This document shows positions 55,360-64,000 of a stretch of 64,000 nt of DNA, piece after piece. Source of the stretch: Membranihabitans marinus (GTDB taxonomy: Bacteria; Bacteroidota; Bacteroidia; Chitinophagales; Saprospiraceae); contig NZ_JAHVHU010000004.1 in NCBI RefSeq assembly GCF_019802045.1, positions 248,001 to 312,000 of the forward strand. Direction: 5' to 3'. A program made the translations under genes and the position numbers. The notes beneath the pieces are model-generated. The model ran no database searches, was not told the origin of the DNA, and saw nothing but the letters and a program-made list of their open reading frames with translations. Numbering within the stretch: the first letter of the stretch is position 1; every line of letters begins with the position of its first letter.

Positions 55360-57741
55360 TTAAAAATGAATATTCAAAGAAATCATAAAATGAAAGCCTG
55401 CCTGGGGGTAGTAATAATTAAAATCAGCACGTTCATTGCCCAAGACATATCCATAGGTATATCCATTCGTCTCATAGGCTGAGTTGAATATATTTTTAAG
55501 ATCCAGAGCGAGAACCACGTTTTCCAACGAAAACAAATCATCAGAATACTCTATACGAACATTGGTAAAAGAGAACGGATCAATGCTTCTCGATTTATTG
55601 GAAGTATTATCCAGGTATTGTCGGCTCACATATTTGGATTCCCACGCTAAACTAAGAAATTCAACCGGGGAATAAGTAGTTTGAAAAGCAGCTACTACGG
55701 AGGGAGAAAAAGCGATTGTCGTATTCTCATGCGCCATTTTCTCCTGGCCTAAATAATTGAACATCGCATCATACACATCGATGTATTCATTGAAATTAGG
55801 GATCCGATTCAAGCTCCACGCAATGTTTCCTCCTACTTGCCACTGGGAAGTCACGGCATACTGATCAGCCAGCTCTATGCCCAGTCGATAACTATCCTTC
55901 ACATTGGTCCGTACGTAGGTACCTACATCATTTATTTCTCCATTGAGCACCAGCTGATTATTGTATTTCATGTAATAGAGATTACCAGTAAAACGATGGC
56001 GCTTGTTTTGAAATCGGTATCCAGCTTCCAAATCATAAAGCTCTTCATGATCGGGCCGCAATTCTTCCGGAGCTTCGGTGTAATCATCTCTGTTCGGCTC
56101 ACGACTTCCCTTGGCCAGAGAAGCATACCATTGACTTTTTGAACTGACGTGATAAGTCAATCCGAATTTTGGATTAAAAAACAGCAAAGAAGCATCCTGT
56201 TCCAAGGCATCGCCATTGCGGTCTATCCCTAAAAATGAGTAGTATACCGAGCGAAGCTGTAAGTCGAGAAAATAAGTCCATTTTTTAGCATCCCATGTCG
56301 CCTTCAAATAGGCATTACCATCGTTTTTAAGCGCATCATTAAAATAATATTTATCATCTACAAAGGCATTCGATGCGTACTCTGACCATACCAATGTACC
56401 GTAGTGATCGCCCTGGTATTGATAGAACCCTCCGCCAAAATCAATATTCAGAAATTCCCTTGGCTCCCAGGAAGCACGGGCGGTCAAGCCATAAAAATGA
56501 TTATCCAACCACCTTCTCCGCACCAGGTCGGTCTCATTGATCACCGTATCATTAAAAATTAACTCGGAAAGTCCGTAATCCTCAAAACTCTGGTCTTCTT
56601 TATATTCTTCATAGTAGCCGAGCCCGCGGGTGTAGTTTCCTGACAAACCCCAATTAAACTTTGAGGAAATCTGATTGGAGTAATGAAGTTGGTAATGTGT
56701 TTGGCTATAATTATCTGTTTGATTGTGGTATGTAAATTCGTTGAAGGTGCGATTTTCGGACAAAAGATCTTGTGGGATTCCATTCCAGGCTTGATAGGTC
56801 TTCTCTTTTCCTGCAATAATGTTAAATCGCAAGATGTGTTTGTTTCCATACCATCCTCCGGACAAGTAGAGCGATTTTAAATCAGAGGTCGCCCGATCAA
56901 TATAACCGTCTGAGTTAATTCGTGATAAGCGGGCATCCAATACAAACCGATCTTTCAATAATCCGCTTCCCAGTGCGATCGTATTTTTCATGGTGTTAAA
57001 AGACCCCAAACTATTATTGAGCTGTACATAAGAATCCCGATTCAGTGAATTAGTATTAATATTGAGGCTGGCGCCAAATGCCCCGGCACCATTTGTGGAG
57101 GTCCCGACCCCACGTTGAATCTGTATACTTTCCACGGAAGAAGCAAAATCAGGCAAATTCACCCAAAACGTACCCTGACTTTCAGCATCATTGTATGGAA
57201 TTCCATTGATGGTGGCATTGATTCGGGTGGCATCTGATCCCCGAATACGCATTCCGGTATACCCTACGCCATGCCCCGCATCAGAAGTCACCACCACAGA
57301 TGGTGTCATTTGCATCAGAAAAGGTAAATCTTGTCCCGTATTTTCTTTTTCAATATCCTTTTTACCAATATTCTCAAAGGTCGTTCCTGTATTTACCGAG
57401 GCGCGCAATCCTTCCACGACAATTTTATCCGTCAGAATCTGACCTGGTCTAAGTTCCAAAGAAACGAAGGTGTTTTTATCTATTACAACTGTTTCTATTT
57501 TTGTTTCATACCCGATATAAGATACAGTGAGCTGGTATTCGCCTTGGTTTATATTTACAAATCGAAACTGCCCCTGTTCGTCTGTAGAGGTTAATTTTTG
57601 GCCGGGTGACAGCTCAATATGAGCTCCATATAATGCAGTTCCATCATGATCGGTGATGGATCCCTCCAGGGTATAATCAGCCTGACCATAACTGTTCATT
57701 CCCAGTACTAGGAATGCTAAAATCAAATTCAAAATTCTCAT
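55360..57741 (-). CDS. TonB-dependent receptor controlled by a TPP riboswitch (probable thiamin receptor)
   Basis: A 793-residue outer-membrane receptor: signal peptide (1-19, ending SYGQ), carboxypeptidase-like domain (about 23-105, LEGSITDHDGTALYGAHI), plug (about 115-240, GVGYTGMRIRGSDATRINATINGIPYND) and a long barrel ending MISLNIHF. Its leader holds a TPP riboswitch, a promoter and a terminator-like stem. Bacteroidota regulate outer-membrane thiamin receptors this way, so thiamin or a thiamin precursor is the likely substrate. No SusD partner. Confidence 0.9.
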   Translation of the reverse strand: MRILNLILAFLVLGMNSYGQADYTLEGSITDHDGTALYGAHIELSPGQKLTSTDEQGQFRFVNINQGEYQLTVSYIGYETKIETVVIDKNTFVSLELRPGQILTDKIVVEGLRASVNTGTTFENIGKKDIEKENTGQDLPFLMQMTPSVVVTSDAGHGVGYTGMRIRGSDATRINATINGIPYNDAESQGTFWVNLPDFASSVESIQIQRGVGTSTNGAGAFGASLNINTNSLNRDSYVQLNNSLGSFNTMKNTIALGSGLLKDRFVLDARLSRINSDGYIDRATSDLKSLYLSGGWYGNKHILRFNIIAGKEKTYQAWNGIPQDLLSENRTFNEFTYHNQTDNYSQTHYQLHYSNQISSKFNWGLSGNYTRGLGYYEEYKEDQSFEDYGLSELIFNDTVINETDLVRRRWLDNHFYGLTARASWEPREFLNIDFGGGFYQYQGDHYGTLVWSEYASNAFVDDKYYFNDALKNDGNAYLKATWDAKKWTYFLDLQLRSVYYSFLGIDRNGDALEQDASLLFFNPKFGLTYHVSSKSQWYASLAKGSREPNRDDYTEAPEELRPDHEELYDLEAGYRFQNKRHRFTGNLYYMKYNNQLVLNGEINDVGTYVRTNVKDSYRLGIELADQYAVTSQWQVGGNIAWSLNRIPNFNEYIDVYDAMFNYLGQEKMAHENTTIAFSPSVVAAFQTTYSPVEFLSLAWESKYVSRQYLDNTSNKSRSIDPFSFTNVRIEYSDDLFSLENVVLALDLKNIFNSAYETNGYTYGYVLGNERADFNYYYPQAGFHFMISLNIHF

Positions 57742-57761
57742 ATTACTTTAATTTAGTATCT

Positions 57762-57800
57762 AAAAATGCCGCTGTCGTTAGCATACGATTTCCATCGGCA
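57762..57800 (-). terminator. Terminator-like expression platform of the TPP riboswitch
   Basis: On the minus strand TGCCG pairs with CGGCA, with inner stem TCGT/ACGA, and TTTTT follows. It lies between the aptamer and the receptor start codon. Upstream TAGCATCTAAAA can pair with TTTTTAGATACTA around the stem, giving an alternative fold, as expected for a riboswitch that can end transcription. Confidence 0.5.
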
Positions 57801-57833
57801 CTGTTCCAATAATCAATATTTTAGATGCTAAAA

Positions 57834-57957
57834 CTCCCTACGCCGGCATTATCCGTATCAGGTGTTCATCCTTTAAAGACGAGGATGATGGGTTTACTCT
57901 CAGCCTTTATTTCATTCTGATGGCAGCATGGTCCGGCCGATCAGAAAAGACACCCCA
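57834..57957 (-). promoter_or_regulatory. TPP (THI-box) riboswitch
   Basis: Minus-strand motifs in order: GGGGTG (57951-57956), CTGAGAG (57897-57903), ACCC, GAACACCTGATACGGATAAT and GCCGGCGTAGGGAG. The core CTGAGA and CCTGAT.GGATAAT.CCGGCGTAGGGA is the textbook THI element. It senses thiamin pyrophosphate and controls the TonB receptor gene that starts 92 bp downstream. Confidence 0.95.
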
Positions 57958-57968
57958 TTTAGTGCCGG

Positions 57969-57976
57969 CAAAGATA
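57969..57976 (-). promoter_or_regulatory. -7 promoter box of the TPP riboswitch transcript
   Basis: TATCTTTG on the minus strand lies 12 bp before the first aptamer bases, which places the transcript start at the 5' end of the riboswitch. It shows that the receptor has its own promoter apart from the kinase gene upstream. No clear -33 box. Confidence 0.55.
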
Positions 57977-58058
57977 GTCAATATAATTAATATTTGAAAT
58001 CCTACAGATGTATTATCTTAACAAAAAGGTTGCTGAAGTCACTATAACGTCGCAGCCG

Positions 58059-58610
58059 TCAGCTATCAACCGTATGTAAAAATTCATTGACGGCGCGAAT
58101 GCCATTTTGAAGTCTTTCTTCGCCCAATCCACGAATTATCTGAAAATCCGCGTTAAGCGATCTCAATTCTGTTCGCCAAATTTCTTTAAAATGTGCCCGT
58201 TTATTCGGAAAATCCCGCAATGGATCGTCTTCCCATGGAAGGTCTATGTCCATTAAAAGATAAAAATCGTAGTTTCTTCTGCGAATTTCATCCAAAACGT
58301 TGCCGGGTGTATAGCCAAATAAATGGTCCGACCATATTTTAACAGTCAATATGGTGGTATCACACATTAACAAAGATTGACGTACGACATCAAGAAAACC
58401 ATCTTCCATGGCGACCTGCCCGTGAAAGATATTAACTTCATCAGTCATCGTGTAGTTTCGTTCAAGTCCCTGACAATAGTATCTTGAATATTCTGGCACA
58501 TAAAAGCAGTCAAACTCCCGGGCCAGGTGCTTCGCCATATAAGATTTACCGGTGGATTCCGGACCCACCACTGCTATTTTTTGTAATGATTTTCCCAATT
58601 TTTTTTCCAT
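58059..58610 (-). CDS. NadR-like P-loop kinase
   Basis: A 183-residue ATPase with Walker A GPESTGKS (16-23) and the NadR-kinase features VPEYSRYYCQG and LLMDIDLPWEDDPLRD. NadR's nicotinamide-riboside kinase domain has the same signature. It overlaps the PnuC/PnuT gene by 37 bp, so the two are coupled: transporter brings in a vitamin riboside or thiamin and the kinase traps it. NR kinase and thiamin kinase-like roles both fit. Confidence 0.8.
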   Translation of the reverse strand: MEKKLGKSLQKIAVVGPESTGKSYMAKHLAREFDCFYVPEYSRYYCQGLERNYTMTDEVNIFHGQVAMEDGFLDVVRQSLLMCDTTILTVKIWSDHLFGYTPGNVLDEIRRRNYDFYLLMDIDLPWEDDPLRDFPNKRAHFKEIWRTELRSLNADFQIIRGLGEERLQNGIRAVNEFLHTVDS

Positions 58611-59149
58611 GCTCTGTACCCGATTATCGCCACGACCAGATAGGCTATATACAACAAAGTAGTCAAATATAGCGCCTTACTAAGATATAAATACAAATAA
58701 ATGACATCCACCACCAACCAAACAAGCCAATTCTCCAGAATACGACGTGAAAGTAAAAAAGCGCCGAACAGGCTTCCCCCGGCACACAAGCTGTCCAGGT
58801 ATGGATAAAAGGCGTCTGTATTTCGCTCAAGAAATGTGCCGAAAAGTATTGTAAATGCCACCACTACGAGCAGGCCCATCATTAGAATCGGTCGGGTAAT
58901 CCGGCGAACAGGTTTTATTTTGGTGTCCTGTTCGGTCCGGTTGATCCAAAAATACCATCCATAGATAGCCATAAACAAAAAGTAAACCTGGAGTCCCATA
59001 TCTGCATACAGTTTTGCTTCATAGAAGACCACCATATACAATAGCACGCTTACAATTTGTACTGGAAAATTCCATATGCTGTTTCGTGCTGCCAACCACA
59101 CACATAGAAATCCCGTGATAACTCCAAAAACTTCAATGATCGTAGGCAA
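58574..59149 (-). CDS. PnuC/PnuT-family vitamin transporter
   Basis: A membrane protein of 191 residues with about seven helices: FGVITGFLCVWLAARNSIWNFPVQIV, the WxxW motif in MAIYGWYFWINRT, and the C-terminal WLVWLVVDVIYLYLYL. PnuC carries nicotinamide riboside; the PnuT subgroup carries thiamin and is often placed beside TPP-controlled receptors in Bacteroidota. The frame extends to a TTG at 59206, but a perfect promoter (59176-59207) covers that part, so the start is later, probably TTG at 59149. Confidence 0.85.
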   Translation of the reverse strand: MPTIIEVFGVITGFLCVWLAARNSIWNFPVQIVSVLLYMVVFYEAKLYADMGLQVYFLFMAIYGWYFWINRTEQDTKIKPVRRITRPILMMGLLVVVAFTILFGTFLERNTDAFYPYLDSLCAGGSLFGAFLLSRRILENWLVWLVVDVIYLYLYLSKALYLTTLLYIAYLVVAIIGYRAWKKNWENHYKK

Positions 59150-59175
59150 TAGTTCGAATTTTTGTGGACGTGAGA

Positions 59176-59207
59176 CAAAGATACTATGCGGAATTATCTT
59201 ACCCAAA
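59176..59207 (-). promoter_or_regulatory. Bacteroidota-type promoter of the pnuC-kinase unit
   Basis: TTTG (59204-59207) and TATCTTTG (59176-59183) on the minus strand are 20 bp apart, the standard spacing of the -33/-7 pair. The start site would be near 59169. Confidence 0.7.
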
Positions 59208-59448
59208 TGGATTGAAAATCTGGCCGATTAATTTTTATCATATCCTAAATCACAAACATTTGCGGAACTGGCTGTTATAATAATAGGTGGTGTGCAAAGA
59301 GGTAAAATTATTTTATTTAGGATTATTCTAAAAAAGGGTCCTGTTTCAACATCCTAGCATAAAATTGTATCTTCACACTCCTATATTTTAGAAGGTGGGC
59401 AGATGGTCCACCTGTTATTGTCAGACAACAGATAAATTTTACAAACTT

Positions 59449-62175
59449 ATGGATTACAAAATTGCTTCATTAAAAGAGCACAATCAGAATGGAAAAGTGG
59501 ATCGCCTTCCTTTTTCCATTCGAATTCTACTGGAAAACATATTGAGAAACCACGATGGATTTGCAATAACCGATGCACACCGGGATACGGTTCTTAATTG
59601 GGATCCAGCCGGGACAAAAGCAGACATTCCTTATAAACCTGCCCGCGTTTTGATGCAGGATTTTACAGGAGTACCCGCTGTCGTAGATGTCGCTTCCATC
59701 CGATCTGAAGTAATCCGCAAAGGGAAAGATGGTAGTAAGATTAATCCTGCCATACCGGTCGATCTGGTCATTGATCACAGTGTTCAGGTAGACTTTTACG
59801 GTACGACATACGCCTACGCCCGAAACGTGGAATATGAATACAATCGAAATAAAGAACGATATGAAGTCCTCAAATGGGCACAGCAAGCATTTGATAATTT
59901 TACCGTAGTTCCTCCCGGCATGGGAATATGTCATCAGGTCAATCTTGAATATCTCGCCAAAGGAGTAATCGAACGCGACGGTTGGGCTTTCCCGGACACT
60001 TTAGTTGGTACAGATTCGCATACGCCGATGGTCAATGGTATTGGTGTAGTAGGATGGGGAGTAGGTGGTATCGAAGCAGAAGCTGCGATATTGGGCCAGC
60101 CCATTTATTTTACCTGCCCCAAAGTTGTCGGACTGAAACTGACCGGAGAATTACCTAAAGGCACCACCTCGACAGACATGGTACTGACCATCACACAATT
60201 GCTAAGAGAACATGGTGTCGTCGGCCAATTTGTAGAAGTATTTGGTGATGGACTTGATCATCTGACTGTTCCGGATCGGGCTACTATTTCAAACATGTCC
60301 CCGGAGTTTGGATGTACTGTAACTTACTTCCCGATTGACGATCAGACACTGGATTATATGCGTCGTACCAATCGACCCCAGAAACAAATTGAATTGGTCG
60401 AAAAGTATTGCAAAGAAAACATGTTGTGGCGTACAGGCAATGAATCCATCACATATTCCAATGTCGTGGAACTCGATCTGTCCACCGTAGAACCGACCGT
60501 ATCTGGTCCTAAACGACCACAGGATAAGATTTTGGTACGAAACCTGAAAGAAAAATTTGAGGATCTGTTGCATTCTGAATTTGAAAGGAAGTACATTCCG
60601 ATCAAGAGCAGAAAAGAATCCGCGTGGCTTGAAGAAGGTGGATCTGGTACTGAGTTCACCTGGAGCACAGCTCAAAAAGAAGAACCGAACGTGGTTGTGA
60701 AAGAAACAGGACTCCAGTCGGTTAAAATTAAAAGACGAAATAAGGAGTACACATTAAGTGACGGATCAATTGTTATTGCTGCGATCACTTCCTGCACGAA
60801 CACTTCCAATCCAAGCGTGATGATCGGAGCCGGCCTGGTTGCAAGAAAAGCAATCGAACATGGACTTGATGTAAAACCGTGGGTTAAGACCTCATTGGCA
60901 CCCGGTTCCAAAGTCGTGACGGATTACCTGAGAAGATCCGGATTATTAACCGATCTTGAAGCACTCAAGTTTCATGTTGTTGGTTATGGATGTACGTCCT
61001 GTATCGGAAATTCTGGCCCGCTACCGCCAGACATTGATGAAGCTGTCACCAAGGGTGAATTGGTCGTGTCTTCAGTGCTTTCAGGAAACAGGAACTTTGA
61101 AGCCAGGGTTCATCCGAAGGTAAAAATGAACTTCCTTATGTCGCCCATGCTCGTCGTAGCCTATGCATTGGCCGGCCGCACTGATATAAATCTGATGGAA
61201 GAACCACTTGGATACGATCCAAATGGCCAGGAGGTTTATCTCAAAGATATATGGCCTTCACAGGATGAGATCAATGACATCATGTTGCAAGCGCTAAAAC
61301 CTGAAGATTTCGAAAGTGCGTATAGTGTTATTTTTGATGGTGAAGAACAATGGCAAAAACTTGAGGCACCAGCGGGAACAAACTATGAGTGGTCGGATGA
61401 ATCTACTTACATTAAGGAAGCTCCGTTTTTTAAAGATATAAGTAGTGATGCAGCCCCTGGTCAGGATATCAAGGGAGCACGAGTATTGCTTAAACTTGGT
61501 GACTCTGTAACGACAGATCACATTTCTCCGGCAGGTTCATTTTCAGCGGATTCTCCGGCAGGTCAATATCTTATAGAAAATGGTGTAAAACGACCTATGT
61601 TCAACAGTTATGGATCTCGACGCGGAAACCATGAAGTCATGATGCGTGGAACCTTTGCCAACGTACGGATCAAAAATGAGCTGTCACCCAAAGAAGGTGG
61701 ATTTACGAACTATCTGCCGAAGGATATTATCATGCCGGTCTATGATGCAGCCATGGAATATCAGAAGAACGATACGCCTTTGATTGTATTAGCCGGAAAA
61801 GAATATGGCAGTGGATCTTCCAGAGACTGGGCCGCTAAAGGTACAACCCTATTAGGAGTCAAAGCAGTTATTGCTGACAGCTACGAACGGATTCACCGGA
61901 GCAACCTGGTAGGAATGGGTGTACTTCCGCTCGAATTTGATGAAGGAGAGAATGCTGACACACATGGACTGGACGGTACAGAAACATATTCTATTACCGG
62001 GATTGAGTCAGGTTTGACACCAGGCAAGAAGATTCATGTCATCGCTGAAAAAGCTGATGGTTCGAAAAAAGAATTTGATGCCATAGCCCGGTTGGACTCT
62101 GAAATCGAAATCGAGTATTACCTCAACGGAGGCATTTTACACTATGTACTACGAGAATTTGTGAAAAACAATTAA
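59449..62175 (+). CDS. acnA: Aconitate hydratase (AcnA type)
   Basis: A 908-residue aconitase from the ATG at 59449 (MDYKIASLKEH; the frame starts with GTG at 59395). Fe-S cluster cysteines are in SCTNTSNP and GCTSCIGNSGP, and the swivel domain has the GDSVTTDHISPAGSF and GSGSSRDWAAKGT signatures. It interconverts citrate and isocitrate in the citric-acid cycle. Length and motif order fit AcnA/IRP1 forms. Single gene with a strong terminator. Confidence 0.96.
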   Translation: MDYKIASLKEHNQNGKVDRLPFSIRILLENILRNHDGFAITDAHRDTVLNWDPAGTKADIPYKPARVLMQDFTGVPAVVDVASIRSEVIRKGKDGSKINPAIPVDLVIDHSVQVDFYGTTYAYARNVEYEYNRNKERYEVLKWAQQAFDNFTVVPPGMGICHQVNLEYLAKGVIERDGWAFPDTLVGTDSHTPMVNGIGVVGWGVGGIEAEAAILGQPIYFTCPKVVGLKLTGELPKGTTSTDMVLTITQLLREHGVVGQFVEVFGDGLDHLTVPDRATISNMSPEFGCTVTYFPIDDQTLDYMRRTNRPQKQIELVEKYCKENMLWRTGNESITYSNVVELDLSTVEPTVSGPKRPQDKILVRNLKEKFEDLLHSEFERKYIPIKSRKESAWLEEGGSGTEFTWSTAQKEEPNVVVKETGLQSVKIKRRNKEYTLSDGSIVIAAITSCTNTSNPSVMIGAGLVARKAIEHGLDVKPWVKTSLAPGSKVVTDYLRRSGLLTDLEALKFHVVGYGCTSCIGNSGPLPPDIDEAVTKGELVVSSVLSGNRNFEARVHPKVKMNFLMSPMLVVAYALAGRTDINLMEEPLGYDPNGQEVYLKDIWPSQDEINDIMLQALKPEDFESAYSVIFDGEEQWQKLEAPAGTNYEWSDESTYIKEAPFFKDISSDAAPGQDIKGARVLLKLGDSVTTDHISPAGSFSADSPAGQYLIENGVKRPMFNSYGSRRGNHEVMMRGTFANVRIKNELSPKEGGFTNYLPKDIIMPVYDAAMEYQKNDTPLIVLAGKEYGSGSSRDWAAKGTTLLGVKAVIADSYERIHRSNLVGMGVLPLEFDEGENADTHGLDGTETYSITGIESGLTPGKKIHVIAEKADGSKKEFDAIARLDSEIEIEYYLNGGILHYVLREFVKNN

Positions 62176-62201
62176 TGCAATTGATCACAATTAGATTTAT
62201 A

Positions 62202-62240
62202 AAAAGCCGATGCAAGAAATACTTGCATCGGCTTTTTTTT
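62202..62240 (+). terminator. Terminator of acnA
   Basis: AAAAGCCGATGCAAG pairs perfectly with CTTGCATCGGCTTTT over AAATA (15 bp) and eight T follow on the plus strand. Confidence 0.93.
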
Positions 62241-62350
62241 ATTTTAAACCATGCTTCGCAGCACCTTTTATAATGCGCTGATTATGGATTCATAATTTCA
62301 TAGATCGGTCACTGATGCTCCCGCATCCAAAACAGTGTGCTTTTAAAAAC

Positions 62351-63643
62351 TTAATCCTCCGTATAAACGATACGATATATCTTACCATTTACAGAATCAC
62401 TGACATAAAGGGAGCCATCCGGTCCCACCGCAACACCGGTCGGACGTGCTGAAGCGTCAGAAGGTGATGTAAATGCATCCTCTCCGGCAAAACCATCCGC
62501 AAATACCTCAAAATCTCCCGCGGGTTTTTCACCCGCCATAGCTACATAGGCAATATTGTAACCGGCTTGTGGTTCTGGTGCGCGATTCCAACTACCATGA
62601 AAAGCAATAAAAGCACCATCATGGTATCTGTCCGGAAATTGGTCGCCACTATAAAATATAATATCATTGGGCGCCCAATGCCCTGGAAAGGTAAGAATTG
62701 GTTCTTGATATTTTCCATCTTCGACGATTTGCTCGCCATCCCCTCCATATTCGGGTGCGATCATTCGCTGATTTTTTATACCATCATAATAGGTGTAGGG
62801 CCATCCAAAATCATAACCGTCTTTCACTAGAAGAAAATCTTCGGATGGTAGTTCAGCATTTTCTTTTTCATCAAAATAATCAGGCCACAAGGTATTGAGT
62901 TGATCCCGACCATGCTGCACAGCAAACAGTGCACCGGCTTCATCGTTCCATTCCAGAGCTACTGCATTGCGAATTCCTGTCGCATATCGATAACCGTCAT
63001 CTTGCTGGGTTTGCCCGGACTTCGTGGCATCAAACCTCCACACACCGCCTTGCCATTCCAGCTGCGGGCAGGGATCCATTCCTAGTGAACCCTTAGTCCG
63101 TGCTTCCTCCTGGCACGCATTAGATGGTGCACCAACATTCACAAACAAGTCACCTGAATCATTTATCGTAAAGGACTTAGCAGCGTGTTGTCCTTGTTCC
63201 GGAAAACCTCTTACGATCGTTTCAACTTCTCCACGGGGTACCAGATTGTCATCCAGTGGGACCCGAAAGACCGCTGTTTTTGAGCTGAAATACAAATATC
63301 CATCATGCAGACCTATTCCTGTTCCCGCAGTTTCACCAAAATATTCAATTTGGTCTGCGATACCATCACCGGTCGTGTCTCGCAACGCTGCAATGCCTCC
63401 ACCCTCTTTTTTTGATCGTAAAGCCACGTAGACATCACCATTATCACGTACCGCCAAATGACGTGCCGAGCCAACATCTTGAGCAACTACGACGGCCTGA
63501 AATCCATCGGGTAAAGTAAGATCTCCATTCGTGTCTGAAAAAGCAAGTTCAGATGGTTTTTCGGTGTCATTGGAATCGGGTGAATTACATTGGAAAAGGA
63601 GCAGGCTAGCTATTAGAAGTAAAAATTTGTCTAAACTAATCAT
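62351..63643 (-). CDS. Sorbosone/PQQ-dependent sugar dehydrogenase-like lipoprotein
   Basis: A 430-residue lipoprotein (signal with LFQC, Cys19). The mature part is a six-bladed beta-propeller: RHLAVRDNGDVYVALR, AAKSFTINDSGDLFVNVGAP, ATGIRNAVALEW and PTGVAVGPDGSLYVSDS, matching the sorbosone dehydrogenase/soluble PQQ glucose dehydrogenase family. It would oxidise sugars at the cell surface using PQQ, but PQQ synthesis genes are not in the window. Single gene, converging with acnA. Confidence 0.85.
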   Translation of the reverse strand: MISLDKFLLLIASLLLFQCNSPDSNDTEKPSELAFSDTNGDLTLPDGFQAVVVAQDVGSARHLAVRDNGDVYVALRSKKEGGGIAALRDTTGDGIADQIEYFGETAGTGIGLHDGYLYFSSKTAVFRVPLDDNLVPRGEVETIVRGFPEQGQHAAKSFTINDSGDLFVNVGAPSNACQEEARTKGSLGMDPCPQLEWQGGVWRFDATKSGQTQQDDGYRYATGIRNAVALEWNDEAGALFAVQHGRDQLNTLWPDYFDEKENAELPSEDFLLVKDGYDFGWPYTYYDGIKNQRMIAPEYGGDGEQIVEDGKYQEPILTFPGHWAPNDIIFYSGDQFPDRYHDGAFIAFHGSWNRAPEPQAGYNIAYVAMAGEKPAGDFEVFADGFAGEDAFTSPSDASARPTGVAVGPDGSLYVSDSVNGKIYRIVYTED

Positions 63644-63778
63644 CTTGATAATTTTAAATAATCAATATTAGGATTACCTCTTTTGAAATTGAGGATTATA
63701 TTAGATATTGAATATATAAAATTTCATGTAATAAACCACATTTTAACGACTTAAATCAAATTATATAGGTCAAGAAGA

Positions 63779-64000
63779 TTATACTGAAACCTTGCTTTTA
63801 TACAATTCTCGGTATCGTTCAAGGTATTTTCCAAACACATCAAATTCTACATTTACCGCTTTGCCAGTCTGCCAAGTCTGTGCATTGGTATGCTCAAAAG
63901 TATAGGGTATGATGGCAACTGAAAATTCCACAAGAGACAATTCTGCGATCGTCAGACTAATTCCATCCAAGGTCACAGAACCTTGAGGAATGACCAGATG
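63779..64000 (-). CDS. ribE: Riboflavin synthase, C-terminal part (5' end outside window)
   Basis: The frame stays open to the window edge with HLVIPQGSVTLDGISLTI, so the apparent GTG start at 63976 is internal. The last 73 codons match the second lumazine-binding domain of riboflavin synthase: GSVTLDGISLTI, FSVAIIPYTFEHT and VNVEFDVFGKYLERY. The enzyme joins two lumazines to make riboflavin. Only this end can be seen, so the number of domains is not checked. Confidence 0.85.
   Translation of the reverse strand, partial: HLVIPQGSVTLDGISLTIAELSLVEFSVAIIPYTFEHTNAQTWQTGKAVNVEFDVFGKYLERYRELYKSKVSV

Overview
The window looks like a piece of chromosome from a member of the Bacteroidota, probably a marine or other free-living Saprospiria/Lewinella-like lineage (the phylum is well supported, the finer rank is a guess). 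Reasons: two type IX secretion (Por) C-terminal sorting domains, two large TonB-dependent receptors with an N-terminal carboxypeptidase-like domain, many lipoproteins with a Bacteroidota-style lipobox, promoter boxes of the TTTG/TAnnTTTG type, type B ribosomal protein L31, DUF2853, and the kdsC-ubiA-maf gene order. No phage, integrase, IS element, CRISPR array, rRNA or tRNA was seen. Most of the window is ordinary core chromosome; the unusual signals are mainly in the gaps between genes and in enzymes that lack expected catalytic residues.

Layout. 1-6.0 kb: surface and extracellular functions (tail of a type IX cargo protein, a decayed outer-membrane gene, a double-DUF1080 lipoprotein facing a sulfatase, a vanadium haloperoxidase-like lipoprotein). 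6.8-11.1 kb: small membrane proteins, DUF2853, an AraC regulator and a solitary Mrr-type nuclease. 11.2-13.9 kb: methyltransferase-like relic, KdsC, UbiA prenyltransferase and Maf. 14.1-20.7 kb: LepA, then a TonB receptor and a secreted alpha/beta-hydrolase-like protein read as one unit. 21.2-28.1 kb: bifunctional-nuclease protein, EtfBA, TPR protein, DapF with a newly noticed 58-residue membrane protein coupled to it, HtrA-like protease and an RlmL-type RNA methyltransferase. 28.2-30.3 kb: uridine kinase and a NupC-type nucleoside transporter facing each other. 30.8-40.4 kb: RimM, MnmA, PAP2, GlmM, cysteine desulfurase, M43-like metalloprotease, FabG and L31. 40.8-53.1 kb: secreted 'AsnB-like' protein, VWA-like membrane protein, degenerate amidohydrolase, the overlapping formimidoyltransferase/methylmalonyl-CoA epimerase/TauE unit, RF1 and an OmpA-thrombospondin protein. 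53.6-59.2 kb: asparaginase, esterase, a TPP-riboswitch-controlled TonB receptor, and a NadR-like kinase with a PnuC/PnuT transporter. 59.4-64.0 kb: aconitase, a sorbosone-dehydrogenase-like lipoprotein and the end of riboflavin synthase.

Most noteworthy: (1) degenerate tandem heptamers at four places, at three of which the array runs exactly up to a TAG stop codon and at the fourth up to an ATG; (2) clusters of short palindromes at 37.4-37.6 kb, 32.26 kb and 53.4 kb, and a structured 79-bp block at 6.65 kb; (3) a TPP riboswitch with promoter and terminator-like platform ahead of a TonB receptor followed by an esterase; (4) a secreted hydrolase without its nucleophile serine and an amidohydrolase lacking two metal ligands; (5) an unannotated small membrane protein overlapping dapF. 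I did not find a clear new multi-gene defence or secretion system.
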